A stretch of DNA of 64,000 nt from Eustoma russellianum (lineage: Eukaryota; Streptophyta; Magnoliopsida; Gentianales; Gentianaceae), in contig AP025045.1 of the NCBI GenBank assembly GCA_036186865.1, forward strand, positions 21,081,522 to 21,145,521. Direction: 5' to 3'. Below are positions 22,130-32,349 of the stretch, in pieces (positions within the stretch are counted from its first letter, which is position 1; the number at the start of each line of letters is the position of its first letter). The notes under the pieces were generated by a model, which saw only the letters and a list, made by a program, of their open reading frames with translations, did not search any database and was not told where the DNA came from. A program made the position numbers and the translations under genes.

Positions 22130-23301
22130 ATGGTGAGGCCATGTGGCAGACCCCCGAGAGCATGACTAGCTGCTCAGGAGCCCATCCCTCCACCACCAGA
22201 ACAGGTCCCACCGCCACCTCAGCCGGATCAGGATCCTCCAGCACAGAATAATCCACCACCGGCTCCATAGGCACCTGTTCCTCCAGTCATACCGGATATG
22301 AATGCTTTCCAGGCCTTTTGTCAAGTCGTTACGCAAATAGGGCAATGCCTAATTCATCAAAATGTTCTACCTCAGCCACATCAGCCAGTAAGGGATGCCC
22401 AATACTATTTTGAGAAGCTCAAGTGGGCTAATGTACCACCGTTTGAGGGAAAACCAGACCCAGATACTGCGGAGAAGTGGCTAGATGAAGTTGAAAATTG
22501 TTTTGAGCTAATTCAGGCCCCAGAGGAGATGAAGGCTCAGGCCATCAGACCTTTCTTGATCAGTGAAGCTAATCAATGGTGGAAGACGAATCTGCAACCC
22601 TTGCCCAGACCGATTACTTGGGAAAGATTTCTGCAAGAATTTCATAAGTTCTATATCCCTCCGTCAGTCAAATTGCAAAAGACACATGAGTTTGAATCTC
22701 TGAAGCAAGAATCGGGTATGACAGTAGCTGAGTATGCAAATAAGTTCATCGTGCTTGGGAGGTTTCAGCCTGTTACTATGAACGATGAAGAAACAAAAAT
22801 GCTGAAGTTTGAAAGAGGTCTAAACCCAAGAATTAGGACATGGTGAATGCAAATCCTGCCAATTTTGGAGCACTTCTGGATGCGTGCTACCGTATAGAGA
22901 GGGATATCATACGAAGGGATGATGTGGGCCAAAAGCGAGAAAGACAAGGGACCGGAAATGAGAAGTATAGGAAATGGCTAAGAAGAATTTCAGAGGATCC
23001 ATTCGTCAGGGACAATCCCAAGGACAGAATCAGCGCCGCAAGCAAAACCAAAATAATCAGGCCCCATCTCAGCAGCCAGCAATACCAGTATGCCCTCATT
23101 GCCAAAAGAGGCACGTGGGAGAGTGTAGGTGGAAGACAGGTAAGTGCTTTGGATGCGGAAAGGATGGTCATATGATTAAGGATTTCCCGGAAAAAGGAGC
23201 ACAACCACAACAACAGCAAAGGAACCAGCGGCCACGTGCAAATGCAAGGGTGCACGCTATGACTGATGCTGATGTTGAAGAGACTGCTGACGTAGTGACT
23301 G
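22130..23301 (+). pseudogene. gag: E4 gag exon, disrupted
   Basis: Gag starts at ATG 22130 (preceded by GTGCAG, as in E5 and E6), with a Pro-rich N-terminus and then the capsid region (YYFEKLKWANVPPFEGKPD, EKWLDEVENCFEL, ANQWW, TWERFLQEFHKFY). Two zinc knuckles follow: CPHCQKRHVGEC is intact, while in CFGCGKDGHMIKDF the last Cys is Phe. Breaks: a TGA at codon 12 (CGA in E6), a stop in the Pro-rich part (22268-22270), a 4-base loss near 22842 and a one-base loss in an A run near 22975. The exon ends VVTG at the intron donor. Confidence 0.9.
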
Positions 23302-23383
23302 GTAAGATTTAAAGTTTTATGTCTTCAATACCTTTCACTTATGCATAACTATCATATTGCTTAGAAAAACGTGCCTGGTTCAG
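23302..23383 (+). other. E4 intron 1 at the Gag/protease junction (82 bp)
   Basis: ACTG|GTAAGATTT at the donor and TGGTTCAG|GAAC at the acceptor. Joining restores the frame across the Gag/PR boundary: V-T-G then T-I-L-V-C-S-I-P. An unspliced message reads a TAA four codons in. The same intron is in E6 (37887-37968) and in the diverged E5 (49326-49404). An earlier AG (TTGCTTAG) would not give the protease frame. Confidence 0.8.
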
Positions 23384-24226
23384 GAACTATCCTAGTGTGT
23401 AGCATACCCACAAATGTGTTGTTCGACAGTGGCGCTAGCCACTCATTTATGTCAAAGAAGTTTGCTAAGAATATCGATCATGATCCAGTCCGATTAGATT
23501 CACCTTATAGAGTACAAGCAGCTGGCGACCAGGTGCTTGTTTCCCATCACATATTCAGAAATTGTGCACTTGAGTTTAATGACCAGTTGTTTGAGGCCAA
23601 TTTGTTCCCCATATCTATGAGTGATTTTGACGTGATTCTCGGAATGGATTGGCTCTCAAAGAATCATGCTCACATTGACTGCCGAAGGAGGCAAGTAATC
23701 ATTAAGAACCCAACTCGAGAGGAGATGTCATTCCCAAGGAGGAACTAAGTTAAAGAAACCATCCAAGAAAGTCTTTGTTAACGCAGCTCGTGCCAGTCAA
23801 GCATTAAAGAAAGGTCATGAAGGATTCTTGGTTTATGTTTTAAGTGCTGAACAAGAAAGCCCTACCCTTGCACAAGTTCCAGTTGTTAATGAATACCCTG
23901 ATGTATTTCCTGATGATCTGCCTGGACTACCTCCTGATCGCGAGATTGCTTTCGAAATAAACCTTGTTCCAGGAGCTGAACTCATATCTAAAGCCCCGTA
24001 TCGCATGGCACCTGCGGAACTAAAGGAGTTAAAGGAACAGTTACATGAACTGTTAGAAAGGAAACTCATTCGCCCCAGTGTTTCACCTTGGGGTGCTCCG
24101 GTGCTATTTGTGAAAAAGAAAGATGGAAGTATGCGCTTATGCATCGATTACTGGGAGCTCAACAAAATCACCATAAAGAACAAGTACCCATTACCACGGA
24201 TAGATGATTTATTCGACCTGCTCAGG
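23384..24226 (+). pseudogene. pol: E4 protease and N-terminal RT exon, one frameshift
   Basis: It begins with the aspartic protease (VLFDSGASHSF, active-site DSG) and runs to the RT N-terminus (PPYRMAPAELKELKEQL-type region, RPSVSPWGAPVLFVKKKDGSMR, IDY.ELNKITIKNKYPLPRIDDLFD). An extra C near 23735 breaks the frame after MSFP. The exon ends CTC AGG exactly at the second intron donor. Confidence 0.88.
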
Positions 24227-24300
24227 GTAAGTAACTTGTAAGTTTTAACTTGACTAAGATTTAAATCCTTTGAAACCCTACCTAAAGCATTTTAATGCAG
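24227..24300 (+). other. E4 intron 2 inside RT (74 bp)
   Basis: Donor AGG|GTAAGT, acceptor TTTTAATGCAG|GGATC. Splicing joins LLR to GSRIFSKIDLRSGY, the uninterrupted RT sequence normal for gypsy elements. Retained, it meets TAA in frame and shifts the frame (74 bases). Conserved in E6 (38811-38884) and E5 (50246-50316). Confidence 0.82.
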
Positions 24301-26070
24301 GGATCTCGAATTTTTAGTAAGATTGACTTACGATCTGGATACTTTCAACTGAAGATTAAGGCAGAAGATGTCCCTAAGGCTGCTTTCAGAACCCGCTATG
24401 GACACTATAAATTCTTAGTCATGCCTTTTGGTTTGACCAATGCCCCTGCCGCCTTTATGGATCTCATGAATCGAATCTTCCAAGAGCAGTTGGACAAGTT
24501 CGTAGTGGTCTTCATAGACGCATCCTGATTTATTCACCCAACGAAGAGACTCACGTAGCCCATTTGAGGACAGTCTTGAATATTCTAAGAGCAAGACAGT
24601 TGTATGCCAAGTTTAGCAAATGCGAGTTTTGGCTGCGAAGTGTATCATTCCTTGGTCATTTGATTTCAGAAGATGGGATTTCGGTGGATCCCAAGAAAAT
24701 TGAAGCTATCACGGAATGGCCCAGGCCAACAAATGTTACTGAAGTGAGAAGTTTTCTCGGACTAGCCGGATATTACAGGAAGTTTGTGGAAGGATTTTCG
24801 AGGATAGCTGTTCCCCTCACTAGATTGACCCAAAAGAAGACCAAGTTTGAGTGGAGTGCCGATTGTGAAAAGAGTTTTTTGGAGCTGAAAGCAAAGTTGA
24901 CATCCGCTCCTATTCTAGCTCAGCCCACTCCTGGAGAAAAGTACGTAGTATACAGTGATGCTTCGAAGAATGGTCTCGGATGTGTCCTTATGCAAAATGA
25001 TAAAGTGATAGCGTATGCATCCCGACAGTTGAAACCCTTTGAGCAAAACTATCCTATCCATGATCTTGAACTTGCCGCAGTGGTATTTGCATTAAAGATA
25101 TGGAGGTACTATTTATATGGCAAGAAGTGCGAAATCTATACAGACCACAAGAGCCTAAAGTACCTCTTTACCCAGAAAGAGCTTAATATGCAGCGACGTA
25201 GATGGTTGGAATTGATTAAAGATTATGATATCTCCATTCAATATCATCCGGGAAAAGCTAACAAAGTCGCTGATGCCCTAAGTCGAAAAACAAGCCACCC
25301 ACGACAACCACCTCTTCAGCGAGATATGGAAGAATTTGGCCTAGAAGAAGTTGACTCAATCGATGAAGTTTTCGCCAAATTAGTTCTTGTCCCTTCATTA
25401 ATTGATAAGATCAAGGAGACTCAAGGACTTGATGGAAACTTAAGAAAGGTCAAGGAAAGGATGGGAGAAAAGTCGCGAGATGACTTTGAGATTCACAGTG
25501 ATGGCAGTTTATGGTATCAAGGACGGTTATGTGTCCCAGAAAACAAAGAAATTAAGGACGAAGTCTTGATGGAAGCTCATAACTCTCGATTATCTATACA
25601 TTCTGGAGCTAATAAGATGTATCAAGATCTCAAGCAAAAGTTTTGGTGGCCCAGTATGAAGAAACAAATAGCAGAATTTGTTGAACGATGTTTGATCTGT
25701 CAAAGAGTAAAAGCCGAACACCAAAGACCTGCTGGATTGTTACAACCCTTAGAAGTGCCAGAATGGAAATGGGATCACATCACCATGGACTTTGTGACTG
25801 ACCTACCCAAGACTCAGTATGGGAATGATGCTATATGGGTCATTGTGATCGTTTGACTAAGTCTGCTCACTTTTTGGCTATGACGATTAAAGCATCTATG
25901 GAGAAGTTAGCCTCTATGTATATTGATCAGATCGTTTGTTTACATGGAGTGCCCATCAGTATTGTATGCGACCGCGACCCCCGATTTACTTCGAGATTTT
26001 GGACCGCCTTTCAAAAGGCAATGGGAACAGAGATAAGAATGAGTTCCGCATTTCATCCTCAAACGGATGG
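24301..26070 (+). pseudogene. pol: E4 RT, RNase H and partial integrase, truncated
   Basis: RT palm and thumb (FSKIDLRSGYFQLKI, PFGLTNAPAAFMDLMN), then a one-base loss inside the codons for the catalytic FIDD near 24520. RNase H (YVVYSDASKNGLGCVL, IYTDHKSLKYL, ADALSRK) and the integrase HHCC domain (HNSRLSIHSGANKMY ... CLICQRVKAEH) follow. Another one-base loss near 25852 interrupts the first part of the integrase core. The core Asp regions (TMDFVTDLP, VCDRDPRF) are present, but the sequence ends after FHPQTDG, before the third catalytic residue, where the E4 deletion joins LTR sequence. Confidence 0.9.
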
Positions 26071-28708
26071 AATACAATAGAATAAAGAAAACAATATAGT
26101 ACATGAATTAAAATTACAAGAAATATCAAGATGCCCAAGAGGCCTCAAAATTCGGCCAAGGCATGAAGGGGATTCTAGAATTCTCTAGCCAATCTTATTA
26201 GTTAAAATAATTACTTAAAGTCTACTACACCATTAAGACAAGAAGTTATCATGCAAAGAATAAATAGAAAAACAAAATAGACATGCATTTAAGGAACAAG
26301 TAAGACAACTCATTAAAGAAGAAGGTAGTATGGTTGAGGTCATAAAGACCGCAACCAAACCGCCCCCTTAGTGTCTAGACATGGAGGATTTTTAAATCCT
26401 ACCATGGTTATTTTATCCCTTAAACCAAGGTTAAGATTACCATGATTTGAAAAAGTAACTTGGGTTAGCACCAAAGTAACCATAGTTGGAATAAAGTAAC
26501 CAAGGTTATACTAACCTAACCTTGATTAGCACTCATGAAAGCCCTAAACCTCACAATTATCCCTCCAAAACCGTCCCCCTAGCATGTTTTAAACTTTTCT
26601 AGAAACATCTACCTTCTCATCATGCAAGAGCATAATACTTAGACAATCTCCATCTCCCTCACCAAGATTTTGGCCCCTTCATCTTGAAGGATAGGAATTC
26701 AAGCTTCAACTCCAAGACTCAAGAAGACATCTAGGTAAGTCTTGTTCCAAGTTTCCTTAAGTAAATTCTTATTTGGTGAAGAATGAAGCTCACATGAACT
26801 CCTTCTCCCCATGCCAAAACCGTGACATCCATGGGTTAAATAGGTGAAAGCCTTCAACTTTCCTAGGTGGTGTTATATTGAGGTGCTTGCATCTCCATTC
26901 CAAGCTCATTTTGGTAAGAAGCTCTAGACCTCAAACCTATCATATTTCCTCTATTGAATAAAGACTAATCTTTTCCTTTCATTTCCATCAAAACCGTATG
27001 CTCAAGGTGAGGAAGGAGAAGGATTTCAATTCAACTCACTCCATAACCAAGCAAAGACAAGAGCTTTAGCTTGAAGAGGCAAGTATACAATGATCTCTCA
27101 TGATTTATTTAAAGAGTTTGTGACTTGAATGCTTAGAAGTTCTTAAGATATGATCTTTAGTTGAATGTCTTAAGTTGAGACTATATCTTAGTGATTCCCT
27201 AAGAACAATGCCTTGCATGTGATCTATTCCTTTAAAGATAAAGTCTTTTCCTATATGCTATATGAAATAAGGCTAACCTAGAGTGAAATTAAGTTCACCT
27301 AAGTAGGTCTAGACAAGATTGACTTGTGAATGTAACACAAAAGGGTCCTAAGGAAAGAATACATGGGAAAGCTAGGAGCTTTATGAGGTTGTTGGTAAGT
27401 TTAGATTAAGATGACTCTTGAATGTGAATGCATGCTTGAATATGTGTTTTAAAATGTGGTTAAGGCAACACACAAGTTTCGGCCCAAAGTATTGAGTGAA
27501 AACATGGACACTTGACTTGGATAAAATGATAAAAATGGCAAACCACTGGAAGTGGACAGAATAGAGTGACGTTTTAAACGGTTTAAGAACTGACCTTACA
27601 AACCTTCAATGAAGCTAATTTTTGGTACAAAGTTAGCCTTATGAGTGTAGCCCAAGTGAGAGTTGTAATTTTGTTAAAATAAGCTAAGGATTATTTTTAA
27701 GAAATTATACGGTAAAACTGCTCCAGTAGAAAATTCTGAAGCTGGGCAGAATTGATCACTAGTTTCAACGAATTAAAATAGGACCTTGTGGACCTTCAAT
27801 AAATCTAAGTGTAGAAGAGATGAGAGTTGGAATTTTGGTAAAATAAGTTATGGTTAATTTTAAATAAATATTTGGTAAGACTGGTCAGACTTGAAAAACG
27901 GGAACTGAGCAGAGTTGTAGCCTCTTTTGGTTGGCTTGAAAAGAGACCTTGTAGATGACCAATAAAGCTGATTTTTTATATGGCAATAATCCTATGAGTG
28001 TAGTGAGCACGCAAGCTGGAATTTTGGTAAAACAAGTTCTGAATTATTTTATATGAATTAATTAGTCAAACTGCTCAACTGAAATCACTGGAACCAACCT
28101 GAAGTTTAGTAACGATTTTATGGACTCCGAAAGGGGACTTAGAGATATGAAAATAGGCTAAATTTCGGTAGGATACTAGTTTCACATGTTTATGATTTGT
28201 GCGAGTTGGAATTTCTGAAAAACGAATCTCGGATTTGCCGCAATTGAATTTTTAGTAGAATATGTCAGTTCAGTTTCAGCACTTAATCCGTTTCGGAAGT
28301 TAATTAAATGAGCTTTTTATGGTTAGTGAAATAATCTGAAATTTTTACGACATGTATCTAAGATTCCACCAAACGTATTTGTGACAAAAGAATTATGGAA
28401 ATGGACCTAATTGGTTAGCTTAACCGCCCTATGAATATGAAGTAAAAGTCTGGAAATATTTAGCTTCCAAACTCATGTATGTTGATATGTTATAAGGAAT
28501 GCATACGATTATTCATGTCATGACTTGCATTTCATATCACGGCATGTATCATGCATGATCATGAAACTGATTTTCATGGATTTTATGATGAAAGCAAGTT
28601 TTACAAGCGACTATGTTTTCGTTATGCATGAAAAGTTTTTACGGTCCCATGTTTTTAAAGAAAGCTTCATGATTCCTTTGCCGGCCAAGCATGCGAGTAA
28701 TCTGACTC

Positions 28709-28997
28709 CAGACCCGGGGTCAATTGGTCTGATGACATGATATGTTCTGGACTCGTTCAGATCCGGGGTTAATTGATCTGATATCTGTTCTGGACCCGTT
28801 CAGATCCGGGGTTATTTGATCTGATATCTGTTCTGGACCCGTTCAGATCCGGGGTTAATTGATCTGATATTTGTTCTGGACCCGTTCAGATCCGGGGTTA
28901 ATTGGTCTGATATCTGTTCTGGACCCGTTCAGACCCCGGGTTTAATTGGTCTGATGATATGTTTTGGATCCGCTCAGATCCGGGGTTAATTGATCTG
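28709..28997 (+). repeat. Seven-unit stem-loop array in the E4 3' LTR (43-bp spacing)
   Basis: Stems: CAGACC/GGTCTG (28709-28714, 28726-28731); CAGATC/GATCTG (28758, 28801 and 28844 starts); CAGATC/GGTCTG (28887-28892, 28904-28909, one G-T pair); CAGACC/GGTCTG (28930-28935, 28948-28953); CAGATC/GATCTG (28975-28980, 28992-28997). Loops are 11-12 bases of the type CGGGGTTAATT. Units repeat at about 43 bp with TTCTGGACCCGTT between them. Confidence 0.88.
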
Positions 28998-29268
28998 ACA
29001 CTCTGTTTTTACGACATGTTACTTTATGGGACCAAAATGATGTTTTGACATGACATGACATCATGCATTGCATCATGCATAATTCACGATCATAAGGACA
29101 TGTTGCATGTTACAGTTAATGGTTATAAGTTATTATTGGTATAGCATTACCTAAAAACATGCTTAAGCCGAACGTCAAGTAAGTTCAGGATCCAAGATCT
29201 GGTATGGTATAGCATTCCCTAAAACATACTTATGCCGAACGTCAAGTAAGTACAGGATCCAAGATCAG

Positions 29269-29454
29269 GTATGAATTATGATTATTTGAGGTTTTTGGGG
29301 TAATACATTCATGTTATGATTCTTTACGTATTTCATGGTAGTTTATTGTATTCTTGCTGGGTGATTTTTATCACCCACACTTTATTTTTCCCCACAGCCG
29401 AATAATGCCAAGATAGAATGGATCGAGGACGAGCCGAGAGTACCATATCCATAG
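29269..29454 (+). other. LTR intron (29269-29397) and conserved exon (29398-29454), E4
   Basis: Donor ATCAG|GTATGA, acceptor TTTTTCCCCACAG. The exon carries P-N-N-A then KIEWIEDEPRVPYP and TAG (29452-29454). In E6 the acceptor reads CCCCAG|AG; here one G to C change moves the nearest AG by two bases, so the spliced frame would be lost in this copy. The E4 5' LTR has deleted this module. Confidence 0.5.
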
Positions 29455-29780
29455 GCAAGGAGCATGAAGGGAGCTAAGCTTAAGGACTTTTGTGCTGCCA
29501 AGAAGTTTTGTATTAGGACTATGATGGAACTCTCTGGATTTCGGTTATGTCATTTTGTGGGACTACTACTTTTGGGAACTTAGTAATTTAGTAATGCATG
29601 TTTATTTTGAAAAGTTTGAATTCTGCCGAAATTTTACTACCATGTTGAATGTTAGCATGGGAGTCCAAGATTTATGTTATGGATGTTCGCATGTTATGCA
29701 TGACGCCTTGTACTCTCCTTAGTGAAGTACGACGGGTGCACCGTATCCGGACGAGACCGGGTGCGGGGCGCTACACTAAC

Positions 29781-29920
29781 TTTCTAGTCTATGTCATTCT
29801 AGTCTAAGGTTAACTCTCATCTAATATCAGAACTTAGGCCTAAGATCAAGCTTAGTTGACTACGATCATAACTTAGTTCTATATTCTGCCCGGATCTGGA
29901 GCCTTCGCTCTGATACCACC
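29781..29920 (-). promoter_or_regulatory. E3 leader with primer-binding site
   Basis: The minus strand reads LTR end, GG, TGGTATCAGAGC (29918-29907), then about 126 bases of leader up to the E4 insertion. The leader resumes at 19258 and leads to gag. Confidence 0.88.
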
Positions 29921-30812
29921 TGATGCGCCCCGCACCCTGGCCCAGCCGAAGTTGGTGCACCCGCCGTACTTCACTAAGGAGAGTACCAGGCGTCGTTCCA
30001 TACATGTCATGATCCATGATATAATGCATGGATTTCCGTTACGTCATCCAGTAAAAGAAACCGTGGCAGAATAAAAACTTTAAATTAAAAACATCCACAA
30101 GATAATTCTTAGTTTTACATCCCAAGCCAAAAGTATCCAAATGCTCAAAGGTAATTGTTTTCCATCACAATCATAAAATCAGTCATCAATCACCACCAGC
30201 ATGCCAAGTCACCTAGTCCGTTCGTCTCTCGCTGCACTCACGGGTAGGGAACCCTAGGTTCATCCTCAATCCACTCTACTTTGTTCCCTGTAGCCTCTGG
30301 GAGGAAAAATAAGGAGTGAGTGACAAATTCACCAGCAAGTATACTATAATAAATGAGGATTGAATGGAAAGTACATGCAAGAACCGAACACCAAAGTTTC
30401 GGTTTAGAAACATACCTGTTCTCCATTCAATACCCGATGGTGATCAACACTTAATGCATCAAGATCATAACTTACACAAAATCGTTACTTAATAAAGAAC
30501 ATAACAACAAAATACTGTGATTTGCATCAATTCGTAACATATCAAGGATAACTACTAATGAGGTCATACTTAGGAACTACAAGTTATAACAACTTAGTCT
30601 AAGTATCATGTGTCACTACACGATGACTCATTAAACGTGACATTCATGCATATGTACGTGTGATGCATCATGATAAAAAAATGAGAATATAATCTTTCGT
30701 GCTTTTCTTTCAAAACATCATCGTCGAAAAACAACAGAATGTTCAAATCTATCTTCCCGGATCTGAGGCGGTAACGTCTCCCCTTTGAATCTATTATTCC
30801 CGGATTCGGATC
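29921..30812 (-). repeat. E3 5' LTR, segment next to the PBS
   Basis: On the minus strand this is the 3' end of the LTR, finishing GGGGCGCATCA. It carries the conserved intron and exon (30415-30238) and two stem-loops: stem bases 30744-30749 with 30760-30765, and 30787-30791 with 30803-30807. E5 has inserted at 30812/56225, within this stem-loop array. GGATC (30808-30812) is the left E5 target duplication. Confidence 0.85.
30238..30415 (-). other. LTR intron (30297-30415) and conserved exon (30238-30296), E3
   Basis: On the minus strand the donor is ACAG|GTATGT, the acceptor TTTTTCCTCCCAG|AG, intron 119 nt. The exon reads A-T-G-N then KVEWIEDEPRVPYP and TGA (30240-30238). Across the splice the upstream frame gives WRTE, matching RRTE of E1 and E5. 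An unspliced ATG ORF (30426-30238) also ends in this peptide here, but its upstream part is not shared in frame with E5. Confidence 0.55.
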
Positions 30813-32349
30813 TGTTGTAACCCAATAAGAGAATCCTTCTTGTACCTAAGATTTGAGTTAGTGAACATGTGACAATATACACTTGCAATTGTAATTGATT
30901 AAGTCAATGATCATTATTATAAATTATATTACGAAAAGTACTATGTGCATTATAAGAAAGGACCCAATTTCCCCATGGCCTTGTAAGGTTTCGGCCAATA
31001 GCCAAGAAAGGCTATTTCTTAAATCACTATTTAAGAAATACACAAATGGAATGGATATGTATTTTTGACAAAGAAAAAGAAAAGGTAGCAAAGAATTTAC
31101 TAAGGCTTAGTTGGGGTCATTAAAGACCCCAACCGCCAGCTGGTTTAAGAGGGGGGGAAGGCTAATTAAGGAGGATTGTTTTGCTAGAATTAATGAACCT
31201 TTAACCTAACTAGACTTAAAAGTAACTAAGGTTAGTCAAAAGTAACTATAATTAGCATAAAGTAACCAAGGTTAGCAGTAAAGTAACCATGGTTAACTAA
31301 AAAGTAACCAAGGTTAGAAATTTAATTAAGTAACTAAGGTTAATTCCTTAACCTCACCATAGTAAAACCCTCACCCCACCCTTATACCCCAACAGCTACA
31401 ACATAGTACCAAAGAGAAGGTTCCCTCCAAGAAAAAAGAAAACAATCTCCATCTCACAACATTCAACAAAAATACCCCTCACTTCCTTCATCCCTAAACC
31501 ATACGGTCAAAGGGCATACCAAGGAGGCTAGGATCCACACAATATCAAGAAGGAATAGGCTCAAGAATCTCAAGCCTTCAAGGACTCTAGCTTAGAGAAG
31601 CTTGGATACCACTCAAGCTCCTTTTGGGAGAAAGATTTCAACTTTCCTTACACCTTTCCAAGAAGAGAAAGCAAAAAGGCAAGTACACTATACTCTTTAT
31701 AGTTTGGATGTGAAAGTGTGTGCATGAATGGCTAGATGTACTTAAGGTCTAATCTTAGTTGTAATAAGTTGAATGCCAAAACTTTCGGCCTAAGCCATTT
31801 GGGTGGGTAGGAGTGAGATTTTGTTCTAAAGGTGTGTTCTTTGTGGATTACATGCATTATTATGTGCTAATCAAGGATGGATGTGTTAAAGATTCACTCT
31901 TTTCATGATGAGGGGCTCACGGTGGAAGGGTTAAAGAAGGCATGTGTGATTTTACATGAAAATGTCAACTTAGTAAAGAAGTGGAGACAAGCTTTGTTCT
32001 TGTTGTGTGTTAAGTTTAATATGCTCTTGGTCATATCATTTTCTTGCATGCACCGACGAATGAGGCTGTTGGTGAAGGGTGTTTGTGTTCATCCCAAAAT
32101 TGTTGCTAAGTGTTGGTGACAAAAATGTAAGCTAAGGACACTTAGGAAGAATATATGATCACTAGAAAATTTTTGGAGCTGGACCGAAATTTGGACTGTA
32201 TTGTGAGACCAGAAAAGGAACCTTAAGAAACTTCAAATCCATTGATTTTTGGTATGCTATTAGTTTTATGTGTATGTTAGATGTGAGAGTTGGAATCTCA
32301 TTAAAAGGAGCCACGGTTTATTTTTAATGAATTTTCTACTGAGATTGGT
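30813..32349 (+). repeat. E5 5' LTR, first part
   Basis: It starts TGTTGTAACCCAATAAG and matches 52886-54424. It holds a GGTTA/TAACC motif cluster (31195-31345) and a possible TATA (CTTATACC near 31382). The ORF at 31877-32119 has a near copy at 53956-54198 only because these are paired LTRs. Bases 32345-32349 (TTGGT) are the left E6 target duplication. Confidence 0.9.

Larger units (their letters stand above)
19259..29775 (+). mobile_element. E4: Ty3/gypsy chromovirus element with internal deletion
   Basis: The flanking duplication CTAAC is at 19254-19258 and 29776-29780, so both outer ends are original. Layout: 5' LTR 19259-21828, PBS 21831-21842, leader, gag, PR, RT, RH and the first part of integrase, then an abrupt switch at about 26070 into LTR sequence (equivalent to LTR base 335) running to 29775. 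One deletion thus removed the end of integrase, the chromodomain, the PPT and the start of the 3' LTR. The 5' LTR carries two further deletions. E4 is inserted in the leader of E3. Confidence 0.93.
26071..29775 (+). repeat. 3' LTR of E4, lacking its first ~335 bp
   Basis: It matches the 5' LTR from 19594 onward and keeps the ~1.5 kb that the 5' LTR has lost. It contains the GGTTA/TAACC cluster (26395-26525), donor ATCTAG|GTAAGT (near 26733), seven stem-loops (28709-28997), a duplicated 68-bp donor-bearing unit (29138-29268) and the intron/exon module (29269-29454). It ends GGGCGCTACA. Confidence 0.9.

Noticed and set aside
31877..32119. 80-codon ORF with a close copy at 53956-54198.
   Set aside because: These are the two LTRs of E5; the ORF is not kept in the related E1 LTR.
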